Made by a program: the position numbers and the translations under genes
Part shown: piece after piece, positions 35,189 through 43,901 of the stretch
Position numbering within the stretch: position 1 is the first letter of the stretch
Layout: each line of letters begins with the position of its first letter
Assembly: GCA_018882835.1 (NCBI GenBank)
Contig: VERE01000012.1
Location: 1 to 64,000 of the forward strand
Source of the DNA: Limnohabitans sp.
Lineage (GTDB): Bacteria; Pseudomonadota; Gammaproteobacteria; Burkholderiales; Burkholderiaceae_C
Length of the DNA stretch: 64,000 bases
Direction of reading: 5' to 3'
Notes under the pieces: model-generated
The model's input: the letters and a program-made list of their open reading frames with translations, nothing else
Told to the model about the DNA's origin: nothing
The model's database searches: none

Positions 35189-35222
35189 GCAAAGGCTGCA
35201 GGGCACGCCCTGCAGCCTTTGC
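35189..35222 (+). terminator. Strong hairpin after ahpF
   Basis: A 15-bp perfect stem beginning GCAAAGGCTGCAGGG with a 4-nt loop lies 4 bp after the ahpF stop. No T-run follows, but stem strength and place fit transcript 3'-end formation, perhaps bidirectional. Confidence 0.6.
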
Positions 35223-35268
35223 ACATTCCTCATACACTCGCATCAGCACCATCTGCCAATGCGAGTTC

Positions 35269-36645
35269 ATGACCAGCGCTTCTGCCTCTCGCCCTGATCA
35301 ACATCCGTTGCTCAGCGGCCCCATCCTCCCGACCTTGTTGAAGCTGTCGGCGCCCAATGTGCTGGCGATGACCATGGCTGTCGCAGTGGGGGTGGCAGAA
35401 ACCTGGTACATCGGCTTGCTGGGCACTGGCCCCCTGGCGGCCATGGCGCTGGTGTTCCCCTTCAACATGCTGACCCAAATGCTGTCCTCCGGCGCGATGG
35501 GGGGCGGCGTGTCCTCTGCGGTCAGCCGGGCCTTGGGCGCGGGCGACGATGCGCGCGCACGCACGCTGGCCTTTCATGCCACGGTCATTGGCGCCATCGC
35601 AGGTCTGGTCTACACCTTTTTGTTTTTGACCTTTGGCCCTGCCCTCTATGCCATGCTGGGTGGCAAAGGCCAAGTTCTGGCCGATGCCGTGGCTTACGGC
35701 GGCACATTGTTTTGCGGTGCCACGCTGGTGTGGCTGATGAATGCGCTGGCCTCGGTGGTGCGCGGCACGGGCAACATGCGCGTGCCCTCGGTCACGATCC
35801 TGATCACCTCTGCCTTGCAAATTGTGGTGGGCGGCGTGCTGTGCCTCGGATTGGGGCCTGCACCGGCGCTGGGCCTGCAGGGTATTGCGATTGGCAACAT
35901 CGTGTCCTCGGGCGTGGGCACTGCCTTTTTGCTCTGGTATTTGATGACGGGCCAAGGGCGACTGGTCTTGCGTTTGCAAGGGGTGCAATTGCAACGCGGC
36001 ATGTTCGCCGACATCTTGAAAGTGGGCGCACTGGCGTGTTTGTCGCCCCTGCAATCGGTGCTGACCACCTTGGTCTTTACCGGCTTTATCGCACGCCTTG
36101 GCACTGAAGCTCTGGCCGGCTATGGCATCGGGCAACGCCTGGAGTTCATGCTGATCCCGATTGCCTTTGGCATTGGCGTGGCATCCGTGCCCATGGTGGG
36201 CATGGCCGTGGGTGCCGGCCAAGTGCCCCGCGCGCGCCGCGTTGCCTGGATCGCAGGGGGCGTTTCTGCCGTGAATCTGGGGGTGGTTGGTTTGATTGTG
36301 TCGCTGATGCCAGAGGTCTGGAGCAGCCTCTTCTCCAACGATGCGCAAGTGCTGGCGTCCGCCAGCCAGTACCTCAGCCTGGCCGGGCCGGCCTTTCCTC
36401 TCTTCGGTTTCGGCCTGACCCTTTACTTCGCATCCCAGGGCTCAGGCAAAGTTCTAGGCCCCGTCATGGCAGCCACACTGCGCCTGATTCTGGTCATCGC
36501 GGTCGGCTCATGGCTGTCCAACGGCAAGCCAGAGGCCTGGCACTACTACGCACTCGTTGCCGGCGCGATGGCAACCTACGGCCTAGCCACAGCAACAGCC
36601 ATCTGGCTCACCCCTTGGGGAAATGGAAATGGGGTCAGGTCTTGA
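35269..36645 (+). CDS. MATE family multidrug/toxin exporter, C-terminus from a repeat
   Basis: 458 residues with twelve hydrophobic segments in two MatE halves; LLKLSAPNVLAMTMAVAVG near the start and GIGQRLEFMLIPIAFGIGVA in the second half are family-like. It exports cationic drugs or metabolites by Na+ or H+ antiport. The last four residues Gly-Val-Arg-Ser and the stop are encoded by the left arm of palindrome A (36631-36645), so the original stop seems to have been lost on repeat insertion. Confidence 0.87.
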   Translation: MTSASASRPDQHPLLSGPILPTLLKLSAPNVLAMTMAVAVGVAETWYIGLLGTGPLAAMALVFPFNMLTQMLSSGAMGGGVSSAVSRALGAGDDARARTLAFHATVIGAIAGLVYTFLFLTFGPALYAMLGGKGQVLADAVAYGGTLFCGATLVWLMNALASVVRGTGNMRVPSVTILITSALQIVVGGVLCLGLGPAPALGLQGIAIGNIVSSGVGTAFLLWYLMTGQGRLVLRLQGVQLQRGMFADILKVGALACLSPLQSVLTTLVFTGFIARLGTEALAGYGIGQRLEFMLIPIAFGIGVASVPMVGMAVGAGQVPRARRVAWIAGGVSAVNLGVVGLIVSLMPEVWSSLFSNDAQVLASASQYLSLAGPAFPLFGFGLTLYFASQGSGKVLGPVMAATLRLILVIAVGSWLSNGKPEAWHYYALVAGAMATYGLATATAIWLTPWGNGNGVRS

Positions 36646-36734
36646 GTTTTGCCTTTTTTCTGTGGATAACTACATATGCTGGCTAACAACTTGAGTTATC
36701 CACAGAAAAAAGGCAAAACTCAAGACCTGACCCC
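36631..36734. repeat. 104-bp palindromic element, copy A
   Basis: Perfect 41-bp arms (36631-36671 and 36694-36734) flank a 22-nt loop. The outer end is GGGGTCAGGTCTTGAG. Each arm carries a perfect DnaA box, TTATCCACA (36696-36704) and its inverse (36661-36669). The T-rich stem segment is CTTTTTT paired with AAAAAAG. It lies between the MATE gene, whose stop it supplies, and the copper gene. Confidence 0.9.
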
Positions 36735-36744
36735 ATTTTTTCTT

Positions 36745-37656
36745 TTAATGCTGATGTGGCATTCCGGCTTCGAGGCTGATTTCCATTTGTGATTTAACCC
36801 CTTTGGCATCCTGAAAGTGCAAAATCAGCGGCACTTTGCTGTTGTTGGTGATGGGCGATTTCAAATCCATCAGCATCACGTGAAAGCCACCAGGCTTGAG
36901 TTCCACGGTTTTGCCCGAGGGCAAACTCAATGACGGAATGGAAGCCATCTTCATGATGTCTTTTTCCATTTTCATTTCATGAATTTCAGCCACGCCGGCC
37001 ACTGGGCTGCTGACACCCACCAGTTTGGCGGTTTCTTTGGCTGTGAGTTTCATAAAAGCGCCCGTTGACTTCTGACCCGCGACTGTCGGTCGAACCCATG
37101 CGTCGTTGACCGTGATACCCGCCGCCGATGTCACCGCGGCACTGTCTGACTTGATCATTAGCAACGCAGCTGGCGATTTCAATCCTTTGGTGGATGTCCC
37201 AGAGCTCGGGACCTCTGACCAATCGATCTGACCGACCTCACAAGTCTGCAAGACTTTCATCCAGACCGGGCCCGCCTGCTCGGGTAAGCGGCTCATGAAT
37301 GAAAATTCGTCAAAGTGCTCATCCAGCAAGGCTGACTCTTTGCTGGCAGCTGTCCAGCGCAACTCGACCACATCCTCGGTGATGAGCTTGCCGTGACTGG
37401 TGTAAGGCTGCACCAGTTTGGCTTTACGCGTCAACAGATCCCAACCTGCCTTGGGCTGAGGCTTAGCCCCCTGAAAACCAGCAGGTACAGTGACCGTGAT
37501 GCCGGTGGTGGATGAGCCATTGCAACCATGCCCCACGCGCAAACTGGCTTTGAAATAAGCGCCGGCCTGAGCCTGGCTTTCGGATAAAACAACATGTGCC
37601 TGAAGATGTTGGGAGAAGGCAGCCAACAACAAACAGGCGATACCAGAATATTTCAT
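36745..37656 (-). CDS. YcnI (DUF1775)-PCu(A)C copper-binding fusion protein
   Basis: 303 residues from ATG 37656; the frame open upstream is a shadow of the TonB gene. The signal peptide ends before AHVVLSE, placing a His at or near the mature N-terminus as in YcnI. Residues about 20-175 are DUF1775 with GHGCNGSSTT. From about 180 on is PCu(A)C, with the Met/His copper site HEMKMEKDIMKM and FHVMLM; the tail MPHQH may also bind metal. Fusion of the two is uncommon. It ends a DUF2946-TonB-YcnI operon, so copper capture in the periplasm is likely. Confidence 0.85.
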   Translation of the reverse strand: MKYSGIACLLLAAFSQHLQAHVVLSESQAQAGAYFKASLRVGHGCNGSSTTGITVTVPAGFQGAKPQPKAGWDLLTRKAKLVQPYTSHGKLITEDVVELRWTAASKESALLDEHFDEFSFMSRLPEQAGPVWMKVLQTCEVGQIDWSEVPSSGTSTKGLKSPAALLMIKSDSAAVTSAAGITVNDAWVRPTVAGQKSTGAFMKLTAKETAKLVGVSSPVAGVAEIHEMKMEKDIMKMASIPSLSLPSGKTVELKPGGFHVMLMDLKSPITNNSKVPLILHFQDAKGVKSQMEISLEAGMPHQH

Positions 37657-37678
37657 GGCAATCCTTGTGTGAAAAGAG

Positions 37679-39784
37679 TTAATCGAATTTGGCATCCATG
37701 CCAAAGTAAATAGAGCGCCCATCGCCCGGGTAGTAATAAGCGCCCGTTGGCGCCGAGGCATAACTGGCAGCAATGTTGGTGGTAGCCGCGTATTTTTGAT
37801 TGGCCAGATTTCGTGCATCTGCAAACCAAGACCACTTCTTGTCAATGGCATGGCCTGCCTTGAAGCCTATCAATGCATAAGCATCGTTAAACAAGGTGTT
37901 GGCGTTGTCCATCGGTGCCTTGCGCGGGACCCATTCCAACTTGGGTCCGAAGTAGGACGCTGGCTTGCCATTCACTTCAGCACCAAAGCGGTAAAGCGAC
38001 TCGCCCCGCACGATCAGCGGCGGGAACCCAGGCAAAGCGTTATTCCCATAAAACGCACTGTTCACGAATTTGAAATCGCTGTACAGCAACGCCATGCGAC
38101 TGTCGAATTTTCGGTCGTACACATGGCTAAGCCCCAACTCAATGCCTTGATGGCTTGATTTGGGGACATTGGTGGTCGTGGGCGTGGTACATCCGGCCAC
38201 CACACATGCAGACAAGAATTCATTGGAAAGCTGAGCCCGATAGTAGGTCACGTCCCAGGTGTACTGGCTTCGGTCCGACTTGATATCCCCACGCGAGCCA
38301 ACTTCGAATGTCGTCCCGGTTTGTGCCTTGTTGGCTTGTGTGGTGGTGCCAGCCAAACCAAAAATTGGCGCTTCGAAGTTGCGACTGATGCTGGCAAACA
38401 CCTGACTCGAAGGCGTGAGGTCGTGCGTCAAGCCAAGCCGCGGACTCCATTGACTGAAGGCATGGTCATAGTTGTTGGAGGACAGAATGGCGTCGGCCAC
38501 TTTGCGTTTCGCACGGTCATATTGCAAGGCTGCCGTCCAAGTGGTGCGTTCGGACAGCTTGTACTTGTCTTCGATGAAAAAACTGTTGTTCAACGATTCT
38601 TGCCGATACAACGAGGTGGCAGGTCCGCTGGCTGCCCCCTGGTTGTTGGATGGCTTGGAAGAGCCATGCGTCGAACCGACACTGGGCAAATACGCCCAGC
38701 TCAGTTGGTGAGGCCCCAGGAAATACGTCGCCTTGAGATGACCGCCTTGTGTTTTGGCGTTTTGCTCGATGATGCTGTCAATCGGATGCCACAAGCTGTA
38801 ATTCATCGCATAAGCCGCAAACTCGTAGAGGACGTTGCCATCCCGAACGGTGGTCTTGTTGGCAAAGCGCTGAGCATCTACGTCGCGGCGCCGATTGGCC
38901 TCTTCGCGGTAGGGGTAAATCGCACCCACTTTGGAGCTGTTGGCCATGGAAGGGTCGAGACTCAATTCCGACTTGGTGAGGTAGCCGGGCAGTTGTGTCC
39001 TGCTTCGAACCGTTGCCACGTAAAAGCGCGACTCGACATCACGATTCAGCTTCACGCCAACATTGCCCAGCAACTTTTGATTTTCCATCTGCGCATGCTC
39101 CCGAAAACCGTCTTGCTGCGTCTGAGATACCGCCAGGTAGTGGTCCCACACATGGCTAGTTTGTGCATCGGTACGGGTCATGCCCGCCGTGCTTGCAAAC
39201 ACTTTTTGAAAGCCAAAACTTCCTACCTCTGCACGGCCTATGCTGCCCTTTTGCGTGTAACCGGTGGGCGCCACGAAATTGATGGCACCACCGAGGGTGT
39301 TGGCGCCATAGGTGGTTGCATTGGGGCCACGCAAGACTTCGACATAACGCGAAGCATTGGGATCCACCGTCTGCATGTCGAAAAAGCCGTCTGCGTAATT
39401 GATGGGCACGCCGTCTTGCATGACCTTGGTGCCAAAGCTGTGATAGGTTCGACTCAAGGCAGAACCGCGAATCGAAAGACGCGCCTCTTCGGAACCAAAT
39501 CGGTCTTGAATGAAAACGCCGGGGGCCAAACCCAGGCTGTCGGTCCAGGTAGATTGGCGCCCTTCGCGGACCTGGTTCAAGTCAACCACCGAGGCGCCGC
39601 CAGGGATGGCTTTGACCATCTCTTTCGCACTGTCGATGCTGCCTTGCGTCAGAGAATCGACGCGGCCTGTGACCTGTACCGTTGCCAAATTTGGCGCATC
39701 ATTGGCTTGCGCTTGGGCCATGTTCAAAAATCCGACGCTGATAGCCAAGACACAGGGTCGGACAAAGTCATTTGCTTTTTTCAC
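37679..39784 (-). CDS. TonB-dependent outer-membrane receptor, copper locus
   Basis: 701 residues from GTG 39784, which has GGAG 7 nt upstream; a GTG at 39802 is the alternative. The signal peptide runs to NMAQAQA. The plug domain is at about 50-170 (GVFIQDRFGSEEARLSIRGS; VEVLRGPNATTYGANTLGG), followed by a 22-stranded barrel ending in FGMDAKFD with C-terminal aromatic Phe. Neighbours YcnI-PCu(A)C and DUF2946 favour copper or a copper-chelate as substrate, by context. Confidence 0.87.
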   Translation of the reverse strand: MKKANDFVRPCVLAISVGFLNMAQAQANDAPNLATVQVTGRVDSLTQGSIDSAKEMVKAIPGGASVVDLNQVREGRQSTWTDSLGLAPGVFIQDRFGSEEARLSIRGSALSRTYHSFGTKVMQDGVPINYADGFFDMQTVDPNASRYVEVLRGPNATTYGANTLGGAINFVAPTGYTQKGSIGRAEVGSFGFQKVFASTAGMTRTDAQTSHVWDHYLAVSQTQQDGFREHAQMENQKLLGNVGVKLNRDVESRFYVATVRSRTQLPGYLTKSELSLDPSMANSSKVGAIYPYREEANRRRDVDAQRFANKTTVRDGNVLYEFAAYAMNYSLWHPIDSIIEQNAKTQGGHLKATYFLGPHQLSWAYLPSVGSTHGSSKPSNNQGAASGPATSLYRQESLNNSFFIEDKYKLSERTTWTAALQYDRAKRKVADAILSSNNYDHAFSQWSPRLGLTHDLTPSSQVFASISRNFEAPIFGLAGTTTQANKAQTGTTFEVGSRGDIKSDRSQYTWDVTYYRAQLSNEFLSACVVAGCTTPTTTNVPKSSHQGIELGLSHVYDRKFDSRMALLYSDFKFVNSAFYGNNALPGFPPLIVRGESLYRFGAEVNGKPASYFGPKLEWVPRKAPMDNANTLFNDAYALIGFKAGHAIDKKWSWFADARNLANQKYAATTNIAASYASAPTGAYYYPGDGRSIYFGMDAKFD

Positions 39785-39881
39785 TATTTTTCTCCACAAC
39801 ACTCTTCGCCCGCTACCGTGTCAACAGACAACAGCGGGCCCATTCGGTGATCTGCTCCTGAAGAGCAAATCCGGTTCAGAA

Positions 39882-40241
39882 TCAGAGGGAGAAAAGAGGC
39901 GGTCCGCGAGAAGGCAGCGGTGGCGCTGTCAGGGACGCAATGTGAGCCGCTGCAATCGGTTGCAGGGCATGAGAAAGAGAAGACAGTTTGACAAATGTCG
40001 CAGGCACCACGGGGACAGGCGCCATGCCCGACGCGCAAAGCGGGCAGTCCATACCAGAAGCGACGCTGACCTCGGCGCCCCCTTCATCGGTCGTGACCAT
40101 TTTCATCCCGCCAGAAGCGGAACACACCATTTGCAGGTCAGTCGGTTTGACCAGCGGTGAGGCCACAGCTGCACCAATGAAAAGCGCAAACCACACCAGC
40201 ACCAAGCGGGTGATGAATTTGGCGTTGCGCAGTCCTTGCAT
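39882..40241 (-). CDS. DUF2946 family small membrane/metal protein
   Basis: 119 residues from ATG 40241. A hydrophobic N-terminal segment (FITRLVLVWFALFIGAAVA) is followed by the DUF2946 motif GMDCPLCASGM with a CxxC. DUF2946 genes are commonly found upstream of TonB receptors and DUF1775/PCu(A)C in copper loci. The start is about 98 bp upstream of the TonB gene's end of the gap, so it is probably the first gene of the operon. Confidence 0.75.
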   Translation of the reverse strand: MQGLRNAKFITRLVLVWFALFIGAAVASPLVKPTDLQMVCSASGGMKMVTTDEGGAEVSVASGMDCPLCASGMAPVPVVPATFVKLSSLSHALQPIAAAHIASLTAPPLPSRGPPLFSL

Positions 40242-40260
40242 GTTTGAAATTATATGGCGT

Positions 40261-40301
40261 AGGGTCAGGTCTTGAGTTTTGCCTTTTTTCTGTGGATAAC
40301 T
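40261..40301 (+). repeat. Palindromic element, half copy B
   Basis: Only the left arm is present, starting AGGGTCAGGTCTTGAG (first base changed from G to A) and ending with the DnaA-box inverse TGTGGATAA (40291-40299). The next 22 nt resemble the loops of A and C, but the right arm has decayed. Confidence 0.8.
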
Positions 40302-40476
40302 GTATGCGCTATCTTGCCGACAATTTGTGGCGCCCACAATCTTTTTGGATATAAGTCACCAGATACACATCGCCCACGATAGTGGCGTGGACGCGATCCA
40401 AGAATTTTTGAAAAACAAGATGACCAGAATCACTTAGGGTGTGAATTCGTCTGGCAACCCCTTCATCGTGCGGTGA

Positions 40477-41289
40477 TCAGAACGCAGCGATTTCACCGGG
40501 CTTGAGAGGGTGTACTTTGAACTTCGCATTGTTCATGAATCCCATGAACTGCGCCAACGTCCCCTTGGCCAAGGGATTGGCGCCATAGTGCATGGCGATG
40601 ATGTTGGGGATTTTCAATAGCTCGGTGGCCGCGTACGCCGCCTCTTGTGGCCCCATGGTGAAATTGCCGCCAATGGGCATCAGGACCAAATCAGGCTTGT
40701 AATAGTCGGCAATCATTTTCATGTCGCCAAACAGGCCCGTGTCCCCCATGTGGTAAATCTTGAAGCCGTTCTCCAGCTCGATGATGAAGCCCACTGGCTC
40801 CCCGCCTGGATGAATTTCGTCCTTTTGGGTCTCGGGATTCTTCCAGTTGATGACGGAAGAGTGCTCGGCCCGAACCGCCGTAACCTTGATTCCAGGGCTA
40901 GGCTCCACCATGCCGGACTTGTTGAACCTGGGTGCCAGCTGTGGCGGGAGTATTCCCAAGGCAACCACTGACGCATTCATGTCGCCGGGTGCGTACATGG
41001 GCACGTTGTTCAGCTTGGCAATCGCAGGGGCATCGGCAAAATGGTCCAAGTGACCGTGGGTGACCAAGAGCACATCCACCTTGCCCAGGTTTTCAATCGA
41101 CTTGAACTCTGGGGGCGTCAAAGGGTTGGCTTTCAGCCAAGGGTCCGTGATGATTACCTTGCCCTGGGGGCTGGTAATTTTGAACGCAGCCTGTCCGAGC
41201 CACTGCACTTTCACCAATGGCGTTTGAGCTTGCACTTGCAAGCAGACAAAGGCTAGGAAAAACGTCAGCAACTTTTGAATCATCGTCAT
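40477..41289 (-). CDS. Exported metallo-beta-lactamase-fold hydrolase
   Basis: 270 residues. A signal peptide covers 1-22 (QVQAQ). The metal motif THGHLDH is near 76-82, a second His is in AEHSS, Asp in HMGDTGLFGD, and a late His in AMHYGAN. This is the UPF0173/L-ascorbate-6-phosphate lactonase-like branch of the superfamily. Substrate unknown. The reading frame stays open for 55 codons after its TGA without a start; see findings. Confidence 0.8.
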   Translation of the reverse strand: MTMIQKLLTFFLAFVCLQVQAQTPLVKVQWLGQAAFKITSPQGKVIITDPWLKANPLTPPEFKSIENLGKVDVLLVTHGHLDHFADAPAIAKLNNVPMYAPGDMNASVVALGILPPQLAPRFNKSGMVEPSPGIKVTAVRAEHSSVINWKNPETQKDEIHPGGEPVGFIIELENGFKIYHMGDTGLFGDMKMIADYYKPDLVLMPIGGNFTMGPQEAAYAATELLKIPNIIAMHYGANPLAKGTLAQFMGFMNNAKFKVHPLKPGEIAAF

Positions 41290-41308
41290 TGTCCTTAAAC
41301 GTTTAAGT

Positions 41309-41412
41309 GGGGTCAGGTCTTGAGTTTTGCCTTTTTTCTGTGGATAACTAAATGCGCTTGCTGATAACTTAAGTTATCCACAGAAAAAAGGCAAAACTCA
41401 AGACCTGACCCC
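41309..41412. repeat. 104-bp palindromic element, copy C
   Basis: Perfect 41-bp arms (41309-41349; 41372-41412), loop 22 nt (41350-41371). DnaA boxes at 41339-41347 and 41374-41382. The stem segment is identical to copy A. It lies between the divergently ordered hydrolase promoter and the DODA gene end. Confidence 0.9.
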
Positions 41413-41424
41413 ATCGCTACATCG

Positions 41425-42219
41425 CTAATCGAAGCGCCAAGCGCCGATGCTGGTGGGACCGATGGTACCGCGCCAGAGAGTGCGGCCGGGGGCATCGGAG
41501 CCAGCGCCGCTGGCAACCATCAAAGGGAGCAAGTGTTCTTCTCGGGGATGAGAGGCACGTCCGCCCGGTGCTGTTTGCCAGGTGGCCAAATGTTCGCGGC
41601 GCTCGTGCCAGTTGCCTGCAAGAGCCTGATCCAGCCAGTCATGGAAGGCATGTGAAGCCGGTGCCTGCGCTGCAAAATCGCGAAGGTTGTGATAGCTCAT
41701 GCCGGCTCCCAAAATCAAAACACCTTCCTCTCGCAAGCTGCTTAACGCCAAGCCCAGATCGACATGTAACTCAGGATCCAGGCTTTCATGCAAGGACATT
41801 GCCACCACGGGAATATCCGCTGCAGGGTACATGACCTTCAAAGGGATAAAGACGCCATGGTCCCATCCATAATGGGCATCCACGTTGCAAGGAAAACCCG
41901 CGTGGCGAAGCAACTCCGCAGCACGCTTGGCAAGCAAAGGGGCACCGGGCGCAGCGTATTGCAAGGTGTAGGTTTCAGGCGGAAAACCGTAGTAGTCGTA
42001 AATCAGACCCGGATTCGCACCACCAGTGAAAGCAGGCACAGCCGTTTCCCAATGCGCTGTGACAATCAGAATGGCCCGCGGCTTCTGGGGCAATGTATGC
42101 TGAATGCCGCGCAGAAAATCTTCGGTTGCCTGGTAGCGCTGCTTCCTCTCGCCAGTCATGAAAAAGGAGGGACCGCCGCCGTGCGGAATGAACAGAGCGG
42201 GCATTCGCGCAAGGGTCAT
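41425..42219 (-). CDS. DODA-type (LigB superfamily) extradiol dioxygenase
   Basis: 264 residues. The metal His residues of the DODA/YgiD group are visible: IPHGGGPSFF (start), VTAHWET, and a third in AHYGWDHGVF; another His in MSLHES may be catalytic. Members open catechol-like rings such as DOPA. It is the last gene of the aromatic operon and starts 1 bp from the LigI-like stop. The substrate is unknown. Confidence 0.85.
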   Translation of the reverse strand: MTLARMPALFIPHGGGPSFFMTGERKQRYQATEDFLRGIQHTLPQKPRAILIVTAHWETAVPAFTGGANPGLIYDYYGFPPETYTLQYAAPGAPLLAKRAAELLRHAGFPCNVDAHYGWDHGVFIPLKVMYPAADIPVVAMSLHESLDPELHVDLGLALSSLREEGVLILGAGMSYHNLRDFAAQAPASHAFHDWLDQALAGNWHERREHLATWQTAPGGRASHPREEHLLPLMVASGAGSDAPGRTLWRGTIGPTSIGAWRFD

Positions 42220-43041
42220 TCAAAATCCAAGGTGGTGCTTGGCAGAAAGCCACATCAACTGGTGCCGCTCTTGCGAGGAGAACATTTGTTCGTATACGCG
42301 CAACATGGGGCCGTAATCCAATCGGTAAGGCGCCTTGAGATAGGGCCAGTCCGATGCCCAGACACACTGTGACAAACCAAAGCTGTGAGCCAAGGCTTCC
42401 ACATACGGCCGAGCATCGACAAAGGGGTACCCCGCTTGCGAAAACTTGGCAAATCCAGACAGCTTGACGACAGCACGCTGTTCTCGGCCCAAGGACAACA
42501 AGGACTGAAATCCAGGCTGCGAGACGCCGCGCATGCCGTCTGGGCGACCACAATGGTCCACCATCATCTTCACGTCCACCCGAGACAACATGGGTAGAAA
42601 ATTCAAAAGCAATTCGTTCTCGACCTGAAATTGGGCCCACATATCGAGTTGCTGCAAACGGCGCAACAAGGGCTCGATGTCGGCATAAAAATCAAAACCC
42701 ATCAGCGCCGCATTGAAGGCAACCCCAATCACCCCCTGTGATTTCAACTGCTCTAGGCTGTCAAGATCGCAGTCGTTGGGCACAACAGCGATCCCCTTGA
42801 AAGCCCCTTGCCCCAGCTTGAGGGCATCCAGCAAACACCGGTTGTCCGTGCCGTAACCCGAGTTAGGCCCCACCAGCAAGGCGTGCTGCACTTGGTAGCA
42901 CGCCATCAACTGCAGGAAATACGATGCGTTGCCCATTTCTTGACCGGCCGGGTGATAAGCCACGCTGGCGGGGTAAGGAAACCGCACAGGATCGAGCACA
43001 TGGCAGTGGGCGTCGATTTTCGGCTCGGCGAGGACACTCAT
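42220..43041 (-). CDS. Amidohydrolase-superfamily, LigI/PDC lactonase-like
   Basis: 273 residues, TIM-barrel hydrolase. DAHCHVLD at 10-17 carries the HxH metal site, VDHCGRPDG holds a catalytic His/Asp pair, and ASDWPY is the last-strand Asp. The family includes 2-pyrone-4,6-dicarboxylate lactonase (LigI), which hydrolyses PDC to 4-oxalomesaconate. That step fits next to a protocatechuate/gallate dioxygenase-like protein. Other lactonases of the family are possible. Confidence 0.8.
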   Translation of the reverse strand: MSVLAEPKIDAHCHVLDPVRFPYPASVAYHPAGQEMGNASYFLQLMACYQVQHALLVGPNSGYGTDNRCLLDALKLGQGAFKGIAVVPNDCDLDSLEQLKSQGVIGVAFNAALMGFDFYADIEPLLRRLQQLDMWAQFQVENELLLNFLPMLSRVDVKMMVDHCGRPDGMRGVSQPGFQSLLSLGREQRAVVKLSGFAKFSQAGYPFVDARPYVEALAHSFGLSQCVWASDWPYLKAPYRLDYGPMLRVYEQMFSSQERHQLMWLSAKHHLGF

Positions 43042-43044
43042 GAT

Positions 43045-43887
43045 TTAGAAAGTTGCCAAAATCGCTTGGCGCAACTCATCCGTGATTTCGGGCTTCACAC
43101 CAAACCATGCTTCAAACGCAGGAATGGCCTGATTGAGCAACATGCCAAGACCGTTGGTGGTCACATTGCCACGCGTGCGAGCGGCGGCCAAAAGAGGCGT
43201 TTCAAGCGGGATGTATATGAGGTCTGACACCAAAGCTGATGTGGGCAAAGCATCCAGCTGAATGTCCAGCGCAGGCTGCCCATACATCCCCTGATTGGTG
43301 GTATTCACAAGCATGGCCGCACCGTCGAGCGCAGCGTGGCGCTCCGACCAATCGAACACCTTGACCACCGCCGGGTTGGCCGCACTGAGCTCTTCGGCTT
43401 TGGCACGGGTGCGATTGATCAAGCGAATTTCCTGGGCGCCCTCGTCCAGCAAACTGATGACCACTGCACGTGCTCCGCCACCGCAGCCAAGTACGGTGAT
43501 GGGACCGGCATCAGCGCGCCAATGAGGCTGAATATCCTTCAGGCTTTGGATGTAGCCAAAGCCATCGTTGTTGAAACCATGCAAGGCACCATCAGGCTGA
43601 ACCACGATGCAGTTGATTGCCCCAATGCGCTCAGCCATGGGGCTCAACTTGTCCATCAGCTTCATCGCCATCAATTTGTGCGGCTGCGTGATGTTGCAGC
43701 CCGCAATCCCCAGCGCAGACAAGCCGCGGATCGCGGCTTCGATGTTTTCCACTTGGACCGGGAAATGCCCGTAGGCACCGCGCAGGCCATATTTTCGAAT
43801 CCAGTAGTTGTGCAGGATGGGAGAGCGCGATTGAAAAACCGGCATTCCCATGACCCCGGCCAACTTGAACTGTTGACTTTCGGACAT
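43045..43887 (-). CDS. Shikimate dehydrogenase (AroE)-like
   Basis: 280 residues. The substrate domain contains SRSPILHNYW (15-24, the SKSPxxHN motif variant) and NITQPHK; the cofactor motif is LGCGGGARAVV, and NTTNQGM follows. It sits in a ring-cleavage operon, so it may act in quinate/shikimate catabolism (toward protocatechuate or gallate) rather than aromatic amino-acid synthesis. The gap to the LigI-like gene is 3 bp. Confidence 0.85.
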   Translation of the reverse strand: MSESQQFKLAGVMGMPVFQSRSPILHNYWIRKYGLRGAYGHFPVQVENIEAAIRGLSALGIAGCNITQPHKLMAMKLMDKLSPMAERIGAINCIVVQPDGALHGFNNDGFGYIQSLKDIQPHWRADAGPITVLGCGGGARAVVISLLDEGAQEIRLINRTRAKAEELSAANPAVVKVFDWSERHAALDGAAMLVNTTNQGMYGQPALDIQLDALPTSALVSDLIYIPLETPLLAAARTRGNVTTNGLGMLLNQAIPAFEAWFGVKPEITDELRQAILATF

Positions 43888-43901
43888 CGTCTGTGCTTTC
43901 T

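Noticed and set aside
36631-36734. The 104-bp palindromes as ordinary intrinsic terminators
   Set aside because: The same 41-bp arms recur at five sites, one inside an operon, with no T-run at the end; a mobile repeat explains them better, although they may also stop transcription.
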